64,000 nucleotides of DNA from Rhodospirillaceae bacterium UBA1479. Lineage in GTDB: Bacteria > Pseudomonadota > Alphaproteobacteria > Rhodospirillales > Casp-alpha2. Within the stretch, counting starts at the first letter, position 1; every line of letters starts with the position of its first letter. Below the pieces are notes generated by a model that ran no database searches, had not been told where the DNA came from, and saw only the letters and a list, made by a program, of their open reading frames with translations. A program made the position numbers and the translations under genes. This document shows, piece by piece, positions 36,011 through 45,282 of this stretch. The stretch covers positions 498,016 to 562,015 of the forward strand of contig DCRZ01000006.1 in assembly GCA_002325375.1 (NCBI GenBank), read 5' to 3'.

Positions 36011-37027
36011 ATGGTCAAGGTCGTCCGCACGGACCGCGAACTGCAATGCCCGGTGATCGACGCCGGGCTCAAGGACATGGGCGTCGATCTGGTGCTGGTG
36101 CCGGACGGGGCGGGGGAGAACGTGTTGCTCGACGCCGTCGCCGACGCGGACCTGATCCTCATGTGCTACACGCCGATCACGGCGCGGGTGATCGCGGCGG
36201 CCCCCAGGCTCAAGGGCATCGTCAAATACGGCGTCGGCATCGACGCCATCGACGTGCAGGCCGCGCGGGCGCGGGGCATCCCCGTGGTCAACATCCCCGA
36301 ATACGCCGAGCGCACGGTGGCCGAGGGCGCCTTCACCCTGATGCTGGCGCTCGCCAAGAAATTGATCCCGCTCGACCGCGCCATGCGCGCCGACGGCTGG
36401 GCCTGGCCGGAAGCGAAATGGCTGGCCAACGACATCGCCGGAAAGACCGTGGGCATCGTCGGCGCCGGGCGCATCGGCCGCGCCTTCGCGCAGATGGCCG
36501 GGGCCGGGTTCGGCGCGCGCGTCATCGCCTATAGCCCCCATACCCCGCCGGCGGAATTGATGCGGATCGGGATCGAGCCCGTGGCCGACCTGATGGAGTT
36601 GATGGCGCGGGCCGATGTGGTTTCCGTCCACTCCGTGCTCAACGACGAGACGCGGGGCCTGATCGGGGCCCGGGAACTGGCCGCCATGAAGCCGACCGCG
36701 ATCATCCTCAACGTGGCGCGCGGCGCGGTGATCGACGAGGCCGCCCTGGTCCGCGCCTTGCTGGAAGGCCGCATCGCCGGGGCCGGGCTCGACGTCTATA
36801 GCCAGGAGCCACTGATGCGCGAAGGCCATCCCCTGAGCCCCCTGTTCGCCATGGACAACGTGATCCTGCTGCCGCATCTGACCTTCTTCACCCATGAGGC
36901 CATGGAACGACTGGAGCGTGAGACGCTCGAGCGTTGCCGCGAGGTGCTGGACGGCCGGCCCGTGACCGTGAAATCCCCCGACCCGCGCCTGCGCGCCCAG
37001 ACGACGGGCGTGCGGTTCGCGGGCTAG
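36011..37027 (+). CDS. D-2-hydroxyacid dehydrogenase (SerA-like), substrate unknown
   Basis: A 338-residue NAD-dependent dehydrogenase of the D-isomer 2-hydroxyacid family. The NAD-binding fold is VGIVGAGRIGRAFA and the catalytic Arg, Glu and His are in NVARGAVIDEAALV, GLDVYSQEP and LLPHLTFFT. The length excludes the regulatory domain of phosphoglycerate dehydrogenase. The ATG at 36011 has AAAGGGG upstream and the gap to pbfA is 32 bp. Its place in a phosphonate operon suggests a hydroxy-phosphonate or hydroxyacid intermediate, but this is inference. Confidence 0.85.
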   Translation: MVKVVRTDRELQCPVIDAGLKDMGVDLVLVPDGAGENVLLDAVADADLILMCYTPITARVIAAAPRLKGIVKYGVGIDAIDVQAARARGIPVVNIPEYAERTVAEGAFTLMLALAKKLIPLDRAMRADGWAWPEAKWLANDIAGKTVGIVGAGRIGRAFAQMAGAGFGARVIAYSPHTPPAELMRIGIEPVADLMELMARADVVSVHSVLNDETRGLIGARELAAMKPTAIILNVARGAVIDEAALVRALLEGRIAGAGLDVYSQEPLMREGHPLSPLFAMDNVILLPHLTFFTHEAMERLERETLERCREVLDGRPVTVKSPDPRLRAQTTGVRFAG

Positions 37028-37096
37028 AAACACCCTGGCGCGCGCCGGGGTGCCGGGCTAACGTCCGCCTTTCCCCGGCCCAGAGACCGAGTGCCC

Positions 37097-38488
37097 ATGA
37101 CCGAAATCCTCAAATGCATCTCCCCCATCGACGGCGCGGTCTACGCCGAACGGCCCGCCGCTTCCGACGCTCATATTCAAACCACGCTTGAGCGCGCCCG
37201 GGCCTGTCAGGCCGCCTGGCGCAATGTGCCGGTGGCCGAGCGGGCGGCGCTGTGCACGGCCATGGTCGACGCCTTCATCAGGGATTCCGACGCCGTCGCC
37301 GAGGAACTGGCCCGCCAGATAGGCCGCCCCGCGCGCTATGGCGCGGGCGAGGTAAATGGCTTCGCGGAACGGGCACGGCACATGATCGCCATCGCCGGGG
37401 AGGCCCTGGCCGACCGCCCGGCCCCGGACAAGCCCGGCTTCACCCGCTTCATCCGCCGCATGCCCTTGGGCGTCGTGCTGGTCGTCGCCCCCTGGAACTA
37501 TCCTTACCTCACAGCGGTCAACGCCATCGTCCCGGCGATCATGGCCGGCAACGCGGTGGTCCTGAAACACGCGACGCAGACGCCGCTGTGCGGGGAGCGC
37601 ATCGCCCACGCGTTCGAGGCGGCGGGGGGCCCCGAGGGCCTGTTCCAGGTCCTGCATCTGACCCACGGCCAGACCGCCCGCGTGGTGGCATCCCCCGAGA
37701 TCGATTTCGTCGCCTTCACCGGCTCCGTCCCCGGCGGGGCGGCCATGGAGCAGGCGGCGGCGGGCCGCTTCATCGGCATCGGGCTGGAACTGGGCGGCAA
37801 GGACCCGGCCTATGTCCGCGCCGACGCCAACCTTGCGCACGCCATCGAAAACGTGACCGACGGGGCGTTTTTCAATTCCGGGCAAAGCTGCTGCGGGATC
37901 GAGCGGGTTTATGTCCATGCCGACGTCTACGACGATTTCGTTTCCGGCATGGTCGATCTCGCCAAGGGATACGTCTTGGGCGATCCCCTCGACGATGCCA
38001 CGACGCTCGGCCCCATGGTGCGGCCCAAGGCGGCGGACTTCGTGCGCGGCCAGATCGCCGACGCCGTCCAGGCCGGGGCCCAGGCCCTGATCGACCCCAA
38101 GGCCTTTCCCCGCGACGAAGCGGGCAGCGCCTATATGGCGCCGCAGGTGTTGACCGGCGTCGACCATGCCATGCGGGTGATGACGGAAGAATCCTTCGGC
38201 CCCGTGGTCGGCGTCATGAAGGTCGCAAGCGACGACGAAGCCGTGGCCCTGATGAACGACAGCGACTTCGGCCTGACCGCCAGCATCTGGACGGCGGACG
38301 CCGACGCGGCCCTGGCGCTGGGCGGGCGGATCGAAACCGGCACCCTGTTCATGAACCGGGCCGACTACCTGGACCCGGCCCTGGCCTGGACCGGGGTCAA
38401 GAATTCGGGCCGGGGCTGCACCCTGTCGCCGCTCGGCTATGATCACCTGACCCGGCCCATGTCCTTCCACCTTCGCACCCAGGTCTGA
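37097..38488 (+). CDS. Aldehyde dehydrogenase family protein
   Basis: A 463-residue NAD(P)-dependent aldehyde dehydrogenase. The Rossmann/catalytic features are VLVVAPWNYPYL, LELGGKDPAYV and FNSGQSCCGIERV with the nucleophile expected at Cys265. I use the ATG at 37097 (the frame also opens with GTG at 37091). It is distinct from phnY at 52246, so the operon holds a second aldehyde oxidase with an unassigned aldehyde. The iron-type alcohol dehydrogenase four bases downstream would interconvert the alcohol and aldehyde of the same substrate. Confidence 0.9.
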   Translation: MTEILKCISPIDGAVYAERPAASDAHIQTTLERARACQAAWRNVPVAERAALCTAMVDAFIRDSDAVAEELARQIGRPARYGAGEVNGFAERARHMIAIAGEALADRPAPDKPGFTRFIRRMPLGVVLVVAPWNYPYLTAVNAIVPAIMAGNAVVLKHATQTPLCGERIAHAFEAAGGPEGLFQVLHLTHGQTARVVASPEIDFVAFTGSVPGGAAMEQAAAGRFIGIGLELGGKDPAYVRADANLAHAIENVTDGAFFNSGQSCCGIERVYVHADVYDDFVSGMVDLAKGYVLGDPLDDATTLGPMVRPKAADFVRGQIADAVQAGAQALIDPKAFPRDEAGSAYMAPQVLTGVDHAMRVMTEESFGPVVGVMKVASDDEAVALMNDSDFGLTASIWTADADAALALGGRIETGTLFMNRADYLDPALAWTGVKNSGRGCTLSPLGYDHLTRPMSFHLRTQV

Positions 38489-38492
38489 CCCC

Positions 38493-39668
38493 ATGACGAA
38501 CATGCCCCTTAAAGGAAACTGGAACTATCCCACATCCATCCGCTTCGGCGCCGGGCGCCTGAGCGAACTGGGCGAGGCCTGCCAGCAGGCGGGCATGGCC
38601 AATCCATTGCTGGTCACGGACCCGGGCCTGGCGGCCCTGCCCTTGGTGACCGACGCGGTCCGGGCGGTCGAGTGGGCAGGCCTGGCGGTCAAGGTGTTCT
38701 CCGCCATCAAGGGCAATCCGACCCTGGAAAACGTCGAGGCCGGGGTCGCGGCGTTCAAGACAGGCGGCCACGACGGGGTCATCGCCTTCGGCGGCGGCAG
38801 CGCGCTCGACGCCGGCAAGGCCATCGCCTTTCAGGCCGGGCAGACCCGGCCCTTGTGGGATTTCGAGGACGTGGGCGACAACTGGACCCGCGCCGACCCC
38901 AAGGGCATCGCGCCCAACGTCTGCGTCGCCACCACGTCCGGCACGGGATCGGACGTGGGCCGCGCCTCCGTCATCACGGACAATGCCCGCCACGTGAAAA
39001 AGGTCATCTTTCATCCCAAGATGATGCCGAGCGTCACCATCGCCGACCCGGCCCTGACCCTCGGCCTGCCGGCCCATGTGACGGCGGCGGTGGGCATGGA
39101 TGCGCTCTCGCACAATCTGGAAGCCTATCTCGCCCCGTTCTACCACCCGTTCGCCAAGGGCGTGGCGCTGGAGGGCATGCGCCTGGTCAAGGACTGGCTG
39201 CCCACGGCGGTTGCGGACGGCAAGAACATCGCGGCCCGGTCCCACATGATGGCGGCGGCCATGGCGGGGGCGACGGCGTTTCAGCGCGGCCTCGGCGGTA
39301 TTCATGCGCTCGCCCATCCGCTGGGGGCGCTGTACGACGCCCACCACGGGCTGCTCAACGCCGTGCTCATGCCCTATGTGGTCAACGCCAACAAGGCGGC
39401 GGTTGAACAGGACCTGACGGACCTGGCCCGCGCCCTCGACCTTGCCGAGCATTCGCCCGCCGGGGTGATCCGATGGATCTTGGACCTGCGGGCCGAGGTC
39501 GGCATTCCGCATACCCTCGCCGAAATGAACATTCCCGGCGACGACGCCGACACCATCGGCGCCATGGCGGTCGAGGATCCGACGGCGGGCGGCAATCCCA
39601 TTCAATTCTCAGCGGCGCAATATTCCGCATTGTTCCTGGACGCCCATGGGGGCCGTCTGGAATTCTAG
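38493..39668 (+). CDS. Iron-containing alcohol dehydrogenase family protein
   Basis: A 391-residue group III alcohol dehydrogenase. It has the nucleotide-binding GGGSALDAGKA near residue 100, CVATTSGTGSDVGRASV, and the metal ligands in DALSHNLEAYLAP and HALAHPLGALYDAHHG. It starts four bases after the aldehyde dehydrogenase stop, so the two are co-translated. Known relatives of this type include phosphonoacetaldehyde reductases, so reduction or oxidation of a phosphonate aldehyde/alcohol is attractive but unproven. Confidence 0.9.
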   Translation: MTNMPLKGNWNYPTSIRFGAGRLSELGEACQQAGMANPLLVTDPGLAALPLVTDAVRAVEWAGLAVKVFSAIKGNPTLENVEAGVAAFKTGGHDGVIAFGGGSALDAGKAIAFQAGQTRPLWDFEDVGDNWTRADPKGIAPNVCVATTSGTGSDVGRASVITDNARHVKKVIFHPKMMPSVTIADPALTLGLPAHVTAAVGMDALSHNLEAYLAPFYHPFAKGVALEGMRLVKDWLPTAVADGKNIAARSHMMAAAMAGATAFQRGLGGIHALAHPLGALYDAHHGLLNAVLMPYVVNANKAAVEQDLTDLARALDLAEHSPAGVIRWILDLRAEVGIPHTLAEMNIPGDDADTIGAMAVEDPTAGGNPIQFSAAQYSALFLDAHGGRLEF

Positions 39669-39708
39669 GGACCAGCGATTTTCATTCAAGGGGCAGGGGG
39701 ACAGGCAG

Positions 39709-41076
39709 ATGAAACCGGGACAGGTCAAGACGGCGGCGGACGCCAAGAAGATCATCGCCGAGCGCAAATGCGACTACGTCAAGGTCGGCGTCGTCGACAT
39801 GGACGGCATCATGCGCGGCAAGTACATGAAGGCCGACAAGTTCGTCTCCTCCCTCGATAAGGGCTTCGGCTTCTGCGACGTGGTGCTGGGCTGGGATTCC
39901 AAGGACCAGCTGTACGACAACGTTTCCGTCACCGGCTGGCACACGGGCTATCCCGACGCCCCCGTGCGCATCCTGCCCGAAAGCTGCCGCGAGATCGCCT
40001 GGGAGGACGACATGCTGTTCTTCCTCGGCGAATTCGACGGCAAGTATGAAGAGGTCTGCCCCCGCGCCGTGCTGCGCCGGACCCTGGCCAAGGCCGACAA
40101 GATGGGCTTCAAGGTGCTGGCCGGCCTGGAATACGAATTCTTCATGTTCGAGGAAACGCCGGAGACGGTGCGCGAAAAGAACTACCGCGACCTCAAGCCG
40201 ATCCAGCCGGGCTTCTTCGGCTATTCCATGCTGCGCTCCACGGTCGACAGCGACCTCTACCGCGACATCCTCGACGGCTGCGTCAAGATGGACATGGCCC
40301 TGGAAGGCCTGCACGAGGAAACGGGGCCGGGCGTGCTCGAAGCCGCGATCCAGGTCGATGGTGCCCTCGCCGCCGCCGACAAGGCCGTGCTGTTCAAGAC
40401 CTTTGCCAAGATCATGGCGCAGAAGCGCGGCCTGATGGCGACCTTCATGGCGCGCTGGTCGCCCGACTGGCCGGGCCAGTCGGGCCATATCCACATGTCG
40501 CTGACCTCGAAGACCGGCAAGCCGGTCTTCCTCGACAGGAAAAAGCCCCATGGCATGAGCGACACCATGCGCCACTTCGTCGGCGGGCAGCAGAAACTCC
40601 TGCCGGAATTCCTTTCCATGATCGCCGGCACGGTCAACAGCTACACCCGCCTGGTGCCGGGCTTCTGGGCGCCGACGGACGCGACCTGGGGGGTGGACAA
40701 CCGGACCTGCGCCATCCGCATCATCCCCGGCTCGGAAAAATCACAGCGCGTGGAATTCCGCATCGCCGCCGCCGACGCCAACCCCTACCTGGCGCTCGCC
40801 GCCGGCATCGGCGCCGGGCTCTGGGGCATCGAGAACAGGATCGAGCCCGGCCCGGCGGTCGAGGGCAACGCCTACGACAAGACGTTTCCCCGCCGCCTCA
40901 ACCTGCCGCGCACCCTGATGGACGCGGCCGGCATGCTCAAGACGTCGAAGCCCGCGCGGGCCCTCTTCGGCGACGCCTTCGTCGACCATTACGCCGCGAC
41001 CCGCGAATGGGAAGAACGCCAATTCCGCCGCGCCATCACCGACTGGGAGATGGAGCGGTATTTTGAGATTATTTGA
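39709..41076 (+). CDS. Glutamine-synthetase-family ligase (gamma-glutamyl-amine synthetase-like)
   Basis: A 455-residue enzyme of the glutamine synthetase superfamily. It has VDMDGIMRGKYM in the N-terminal part, GLEYEFFMFEE, GHIHMSLTS, and the C-terminal NRTCAIRIIPG with RVEFRIAAADANPYL. The class I GS adenylylation tyrosine segment is not apparent, and the sequence is closer to PuuA/GlnT-type ligases that join glutamate to an amine. It ends the pbfA operon. It could gamma-glutamylate an amine such as 2-AEP or methylamine, or trap released ammonia; inference only. Confidence 0.85.
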   Translation: MKPGQVKTAADAKKIIAERKCDYVKVGVVDMDGIMRGKYMKADKFVSSLDKGFGFCDVVLGWDSKDQLYDNVSVTGWHTGYPDAPVRILPESCREIAWEDDMLFFLGEFDGKYEEVCPRAVLRRTLAKADKMGFKVLAGLEYEFFMFEETPETVREKNYRDLKPIQPGFFGYSMLRSTVDSDLYRDILDGCVKMDMALEGLHEETGPGVLEAAIQVDGALAAADKAVLFKTFAKIMAQKRGLMATFMARWSPDWPGQSGHIHMSLTSKTGKPVFLDRKKPHGMSDTMRHFVGGQQKLLPEFLSMIAGTVNSYTRLVPGFWAPTDATWGVDNRTCAIRIIPGSEKSQRVEFRIAAADANPYLALAAGIGAGLWGIENRIEPGPAVEGNAYDKTFPRRLNLPRTLMDAAGMLKTSKPARALFGDAFVDHYAATREWEERQFRRAITDWEMERYFEII

Positions 41077-41077
41077 T

Positions 41078-41128
41078 CGCAAAACCCGAGCGCCCCGTTG
41101 TTTCACGGGGCGCGACGGTCGTTTTGCG
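41078..41128 (+). terminator. Terminator of the pbfA operon
   Basis: A two-layered hairpin: outer CGCAAAAC/GTTTTGCG and inner GCGCCCCGT/ACGGGGCGC around TGTTTC, immediately after the ligase stop. Confidence 0.8.
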
Positions 41129-41358
41129 TAGAAAGAGAATCTCAAAACCTGAGTGCTGCTGACCCCCTGCCGGTTTGTTGGAAGACCGAAAGGCAAGTGG
41201 GAACGAAGCTTTGTCTGCGGCTGTTTTGGCAATAGCTAGAAAGCTGCTTCCTTTATTTCTAGTTTATCTAATGTACAATTACCGATTGATGTTTTAGTTT
41301 TTCTTTTTGCAACGAGAGCACTGATCCTGGCCTTGGTTGCGTGATTGAAGGTGACAAA
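41129..41358. other. AT-rich gap without a gene
   Basis: From 41129 to 41358 I see no credible gene on either strand. GC content falls sharply from about 41150 and stays low through the next small gene, which suggests an inserted or degenerated segment. Confidence 0.4.
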
Positions 41359-41814
41359 ATGCCAAGCGGAGATTGGTGGGGCGATATAATGAAATATGCA
41401 ATTAGCGGGATACTTGGTTTCGCTGGTGGCATTTTCATTCAACTTATATGGCCCCAAATTGTTGGATCCATCGAATGCGTTTCAACGCCTGGGCAAATAC
41501 TCGACAGCCAAGGAAATCGGGTTCCTAGAGGGGCACAAGGAACCCAATCGCCCCCAAGATTTTCTGATGCTCGGCCAGGTATGTACGAGATATCGCCTCG
41601 CGGACAATCGCGGGAATTTAATGCTTATATTACGACCCTTCCTAGTTACGAACGCAGCAAGGTGATTGCCAACTATCCGGTTCGCATCGCCAAAGGGCAG
41701 GTATTTGAAATACACGCGACTCACGCGGCTACGGCTGAGCTTTTTAGGTACGGTTGGCTGGGAGCATGGGCGAAGCATGCTGCCATAGAGAGTAAAACTT
41801 GCCGAGATAGATGA
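41359..41814 (+). CDS. Small protein with one N-terminal membrane segment, unknown (low-GC gene)
   Basis: A 151-residue protein with a single hydrophobic segment near the start (MKYAISGILGFAGGIFIQLI), then a soluble part without recognised motifs. AAGGTGA lies six bases before ATG 41359, which I prefer to the in-frame GTG at 41341. Base composition is much more AT-rich than in the flanking genes, so it may be a recent arrival between the pbfA operon and the LysR gene. Confidence 0.5.
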   Translation: MPSGDWWGDIMKYAISGILGFAGGIFIQLIWPQIVGSIECVSTPGQILDSQGNRVPRGAQGTQSPPRFSDARPGMYEISPRGQSREFNAYITTLPSYERSKVIANYPVRIAKGQVFEIHATHAATAELFRYGWLGAWAKHAAIESKTCRDR

Positions 41815-41863
41815 GAAGAAACGCAAACGTCTTTGGACCTATGGCAACTTGAGCGTCAAAATC

Positions 41864-42730
41864 CTAATCCCGCTCCGTCACCGCCAGTTCCCAGAACGCC
41901 CGCACCACCCGCGTTTCCGCCCGGTTTTCCAGGCAGACCATGTATTCGTGCATGGGCAGTTTGCAGTCCTTGAGCTCGATCATCACGAGGCGGCTGTCGA
42001 AGCCGAATTCCGGTTTGGAGACGAAGCCGATGCCGTTGCCGGTGGCGACGGCCTCGCGGATGCTTTCGCGGCCCTCGACCTCCATCACCGTGCCCATCTG
42101 GAGTTCCAGCCGAGCGAATTCCTGTTCGACCAGCCGGCGCGTGGTCGAGCCCCGTTCGCGCAGGACCAAGGGCTCGCCGGCCAGTTCCTTGAATTTGACG
42201 GCGCCGCGCCCGGCCCAGGGGTGGTCGCGGTTGATGACGGCGACGAGGGGGTCGTCGCGGAGCGACAGCACCTTGAGCCTGGCGTCGTCGGGCACGTGGG
42301 AGAACACGCCGACGTCGGCGTCGAAGTCGTAGAGCTGATTCAGGATGTCTTCCGAGTTGCCGATCTTCAGGTTCACGGTCACGCCCGGATAGCGGTTGCG
42401 GAAGGCGCGCACGATGCGCAGCACATGAAAGGGCGCGTCGGCCGAGAGCGTCAGGGAGCCGACCAGCAGGTCCTGCGATTCCTTGAGGTATTCGAGCGCC
42501 TCCCCCTCGCATTCGAACATCCGGTTGGTGATGGCGAGCAGGTGCCGCCCGGCGTCGGTCAGGGCGACGGAGCGCGAGGTGCGGTTGAACAACAGAACGT
42601 CGAAATCCTTTTCCAGCTTGCGCACCTGGTCGGACAGGGTCGGCTGGGTCAGGTGCAGGTGTTCGGCGGCCTTGGAAAAGCCGCCTTGCGTCGCGACCGC
42701 ATGGAACGCGCGCAGTTGCGAATAGTACAT
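41864..42730 (-). CDS. LysR-family regulator of 2-aminoethylphosphonate catabolism
   Basis: A 288-residue LysR-type activator. The N-terminal helix-turn-helix is MYYSQLRAFHAVATQGGFSKAAEHLHLTQPTLSDQVRKLE, shown here in part, followed by the effector domain (LVGSLTLSADAPFHVLR, VFSHVPDDARLK). The form resembles the family associated with aminoethylphosphonate catabolism operons. It is divergent from phnS2, and the operator box overlaps its own start codon (42728-42730), which suggests self-repression. The effector is probably 2-AEP or a catabolite, by analogy. Confidence 0.85.
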   Translation of the reverse strand: MYYSQLRAFHAVATQGGFSKAAEHLHLTQPTLSDQVRKLEKDFDVLLFNRTSRSVALTDAGRHLLAITNRMFECEGEALEYLKESQDLLVGSLTLSADAPFHVLRIVRAFRNRYPGVTVNLKIGNSEDILNQLYDFDADVGVFSHVPDDARLKVLSLRDDPLVAVINRDHPWAGRGAVKFKELAGEPLVLRERGSTTRRLVEQEFARLELQMGTVMEVEGRESIREAVATGNGIGFVSKPEFGFDSRLVMIELKDCKLPMHEYMVCLENRAETRVVRAFWELAVTERD

Positions 42731-42793
42731 AGATGAAACCTATACGACCTATATAAACTGACGATTTGACTTATATTTCCCCAATGCGATTGA
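42729..42793 (+). promoter_or_regulatory. Predicted LysR-regulated promoter S2 (lysR/phnS2 divergent region)
   Basis: ATAG (42729-42732), seven bases, CTAT (42740-42743), then CTAT (42749-42752), and CGATTTGAC ending at 42770. The -10 is poorly defined. The box covers the start codon of the lysR gene. All distances equal those in S1, S3 and S4. Confidence 0.8.
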
Positions 42794-42801
42794 GTCTATA
42801 T

Positions 42802-42835
42802 GAACCCCGCATAATGGCGAATTCGCCGGGGGTTC
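42802..42835 (+). other. Hairpin in the phnS2 leader
   Basis: GAACCCC (42802-42808) pairs with GGGGTTC (42829-42835); inside is the perfect palindrome GGCGAATTCGCC (42816-42827). It lies in a leader of about 190 nt before phnS2 and could influence translation or mRNA stability. Confidence 0.55.
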
Positions 42836-42984
42836 GGGGTCGGCGCCGACGAAGGCACGGACACCAGGGGGATTTGGTGCAGTGCCGAACAAATCCTGTC
42901 ACGTCACCGCAGAAATGGTTAAAACTGTCACATGCCGGTAACAGCACATACTGATAATCCGGCGATCAAACAGGGAGTATTTCG

Positions 42985-44025
42985 ATGAAATCAACATGGT
43001 TCAGCAGCCTCGGCTTGGGGCTGGCGACGGTGGCCACGGCCGCCATCCTGGGGGCCGCGCCCGCCAAGGCGAAGACCGATCTTCTGGTCTACACGGCGGT
43101 CGAGGCGGATGAGCTGAAGAAGTTCAAGACCGCCTTCGAAAAGGACAATCCGGACGTCAACATCAAGTGGGTCCGCGATTCCACGGGCATCATCACCTCC
43201 AAGCTGCTGGCCGAGAAAGAAAACCCCAAGGCCGACATCGTCTGGGGCGTGGCGGCGACCAGCCTGCTGCTGCTGGCCGATTACGACTACTTCCAGGGCT
43301 ACGCGCCCAAGGGCTTGGATAAGCTGTCGAAGAAATATTACGACACCACCAACACCCCGCCGCTGTGGGTCGGGCAGCGCGCCTGGATCGCCTCGGTCTG
43401 CTTCAACACGGTCGAAGGCGAAAAGTACAAGCTGCCGATCCCCGCGACCTGGGAAGACCTGACCAAGCCGGTCTACAAGGGCCATGTCATCATGCCGAAC
43501 CCGAACTCTTCGGGCACGGGCTTCCTCGACGTGTCGTCGTGGATTCAGATCCAGGGCGAAGACAAGGCCTGGAAGTACATGGACGCGCTGCACAAAAACA
43601 TCGCGCGCTACACCCATTCGGGCTCCAAGCCCTGCAAGCTGGCGGCCAAGGGCGAAATCGCCATCGGCATTTCCTTCGCCTATCGGGGCGCCAAGTCCAA
43701 GAACGAAGGGGCGCCGCTCGAAGTCATCGCGCCGTCCGAAGGCGTGGGCTGGGATCTGGAATCCTTCGCCATCGTCAAGAACACCAAGAATCTGAAGGCC
43801 GCGCAGGCGCTGGCCGACTGGTCCGTGTCCAAGACGGCGCAGGAAATCTACAACGAGGAATACGCGGTCGTCGCCATGCCCGGCATCGCCAAGCCCGTGA
43901 AGAACTTCCCCGTCGGCATCGAAGACAAGATGATCAAGAACGACTTCAAGTGGGCGGCCGCAAACCGCATCCGCATCCTGGACGAGTGGCGCAAGCGCTA
44001 CGACGGAAAGTCCGAGCCGAAGTAG
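42985..44025 (+). CDS. phnS2: 2-aminoethylphosphonate ABC transporter substrate-binding protein (PhnS2-like)
   Basis: A 346-residue periplasmic binding protein of the iron/spermidine-like class. The signal peptide ends near AAPAKAKTDL; then LLVYTAVEADELKKFKTAFEK, KADIVWGVAATSL and VIAPSEGVGWDLESFAIVK follow, all as in the AEP-specific family. AGGGAG precedes ATG 42985. It is the first gene of the importer cluster and lies 141 bp before the ATPase gene, separated by a hairpin. Confidence 0.85.
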   Translation: MKSTWFSSLGLGLATVATAAILGAAPAKAKTDLLVYTAVEADELKKFKTAFEKDNPDVNIKWVRDSTGIITSKLLAEKENPKADIVWGVAATSLLLLADYDYFQGYAPKGLDKLSKKYYDTTNTPPLWVGQRAWIASVCFNTVEGEKYKLPIPATWEDLTKPVYKGHVIMPNPNSSGTGFLDVSSWIQIQGEDKAWKYMDALHKNIARYTHSGSKPCKLAAKGEIAIGISFAYRGAKSKNEGAPLEVIAPSEGVGWDLESFAIVKNTKNLKAAQALADWSVSKTAQEIYNEEYAVVAMPGIAKPVKNFPVGIEDKMIKNDFKWAAANRIRILDEWRKRYDGKSEPK

Positions 44026-44056
44026 TCAGGTTATCTTTTCTCGACTGATCTGAACG

Positions 44057-44097
44057 GCAAGCCCCGGCTCCCGCGTATGGGGCCGGGGCTTGCTATT
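44057..44097 (+). terminator. Intercistronic terminator/attenuator between phnS2 and phnT2
   Basis: GCAAGCCCCGGC (44057-44068) pairs with GCCGGGGCTTGC (44082-44093), with a 13-nt loop, then TATTT. It probably ends part of the transcripts so that binding protein exceeds ATPase and permease. Confidence 0.7.
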
Positions 44098-44163
44098 TCA
44101 GCCTCTTTGAGGCCGTGTGCCCGCGGGCCGCGGTCTGATAGAATTCAGCCATGGAGGGCAGGG

Positions 44164-45279
<1,116 letters not shown>

Positions 45280-45282
45280 GCC

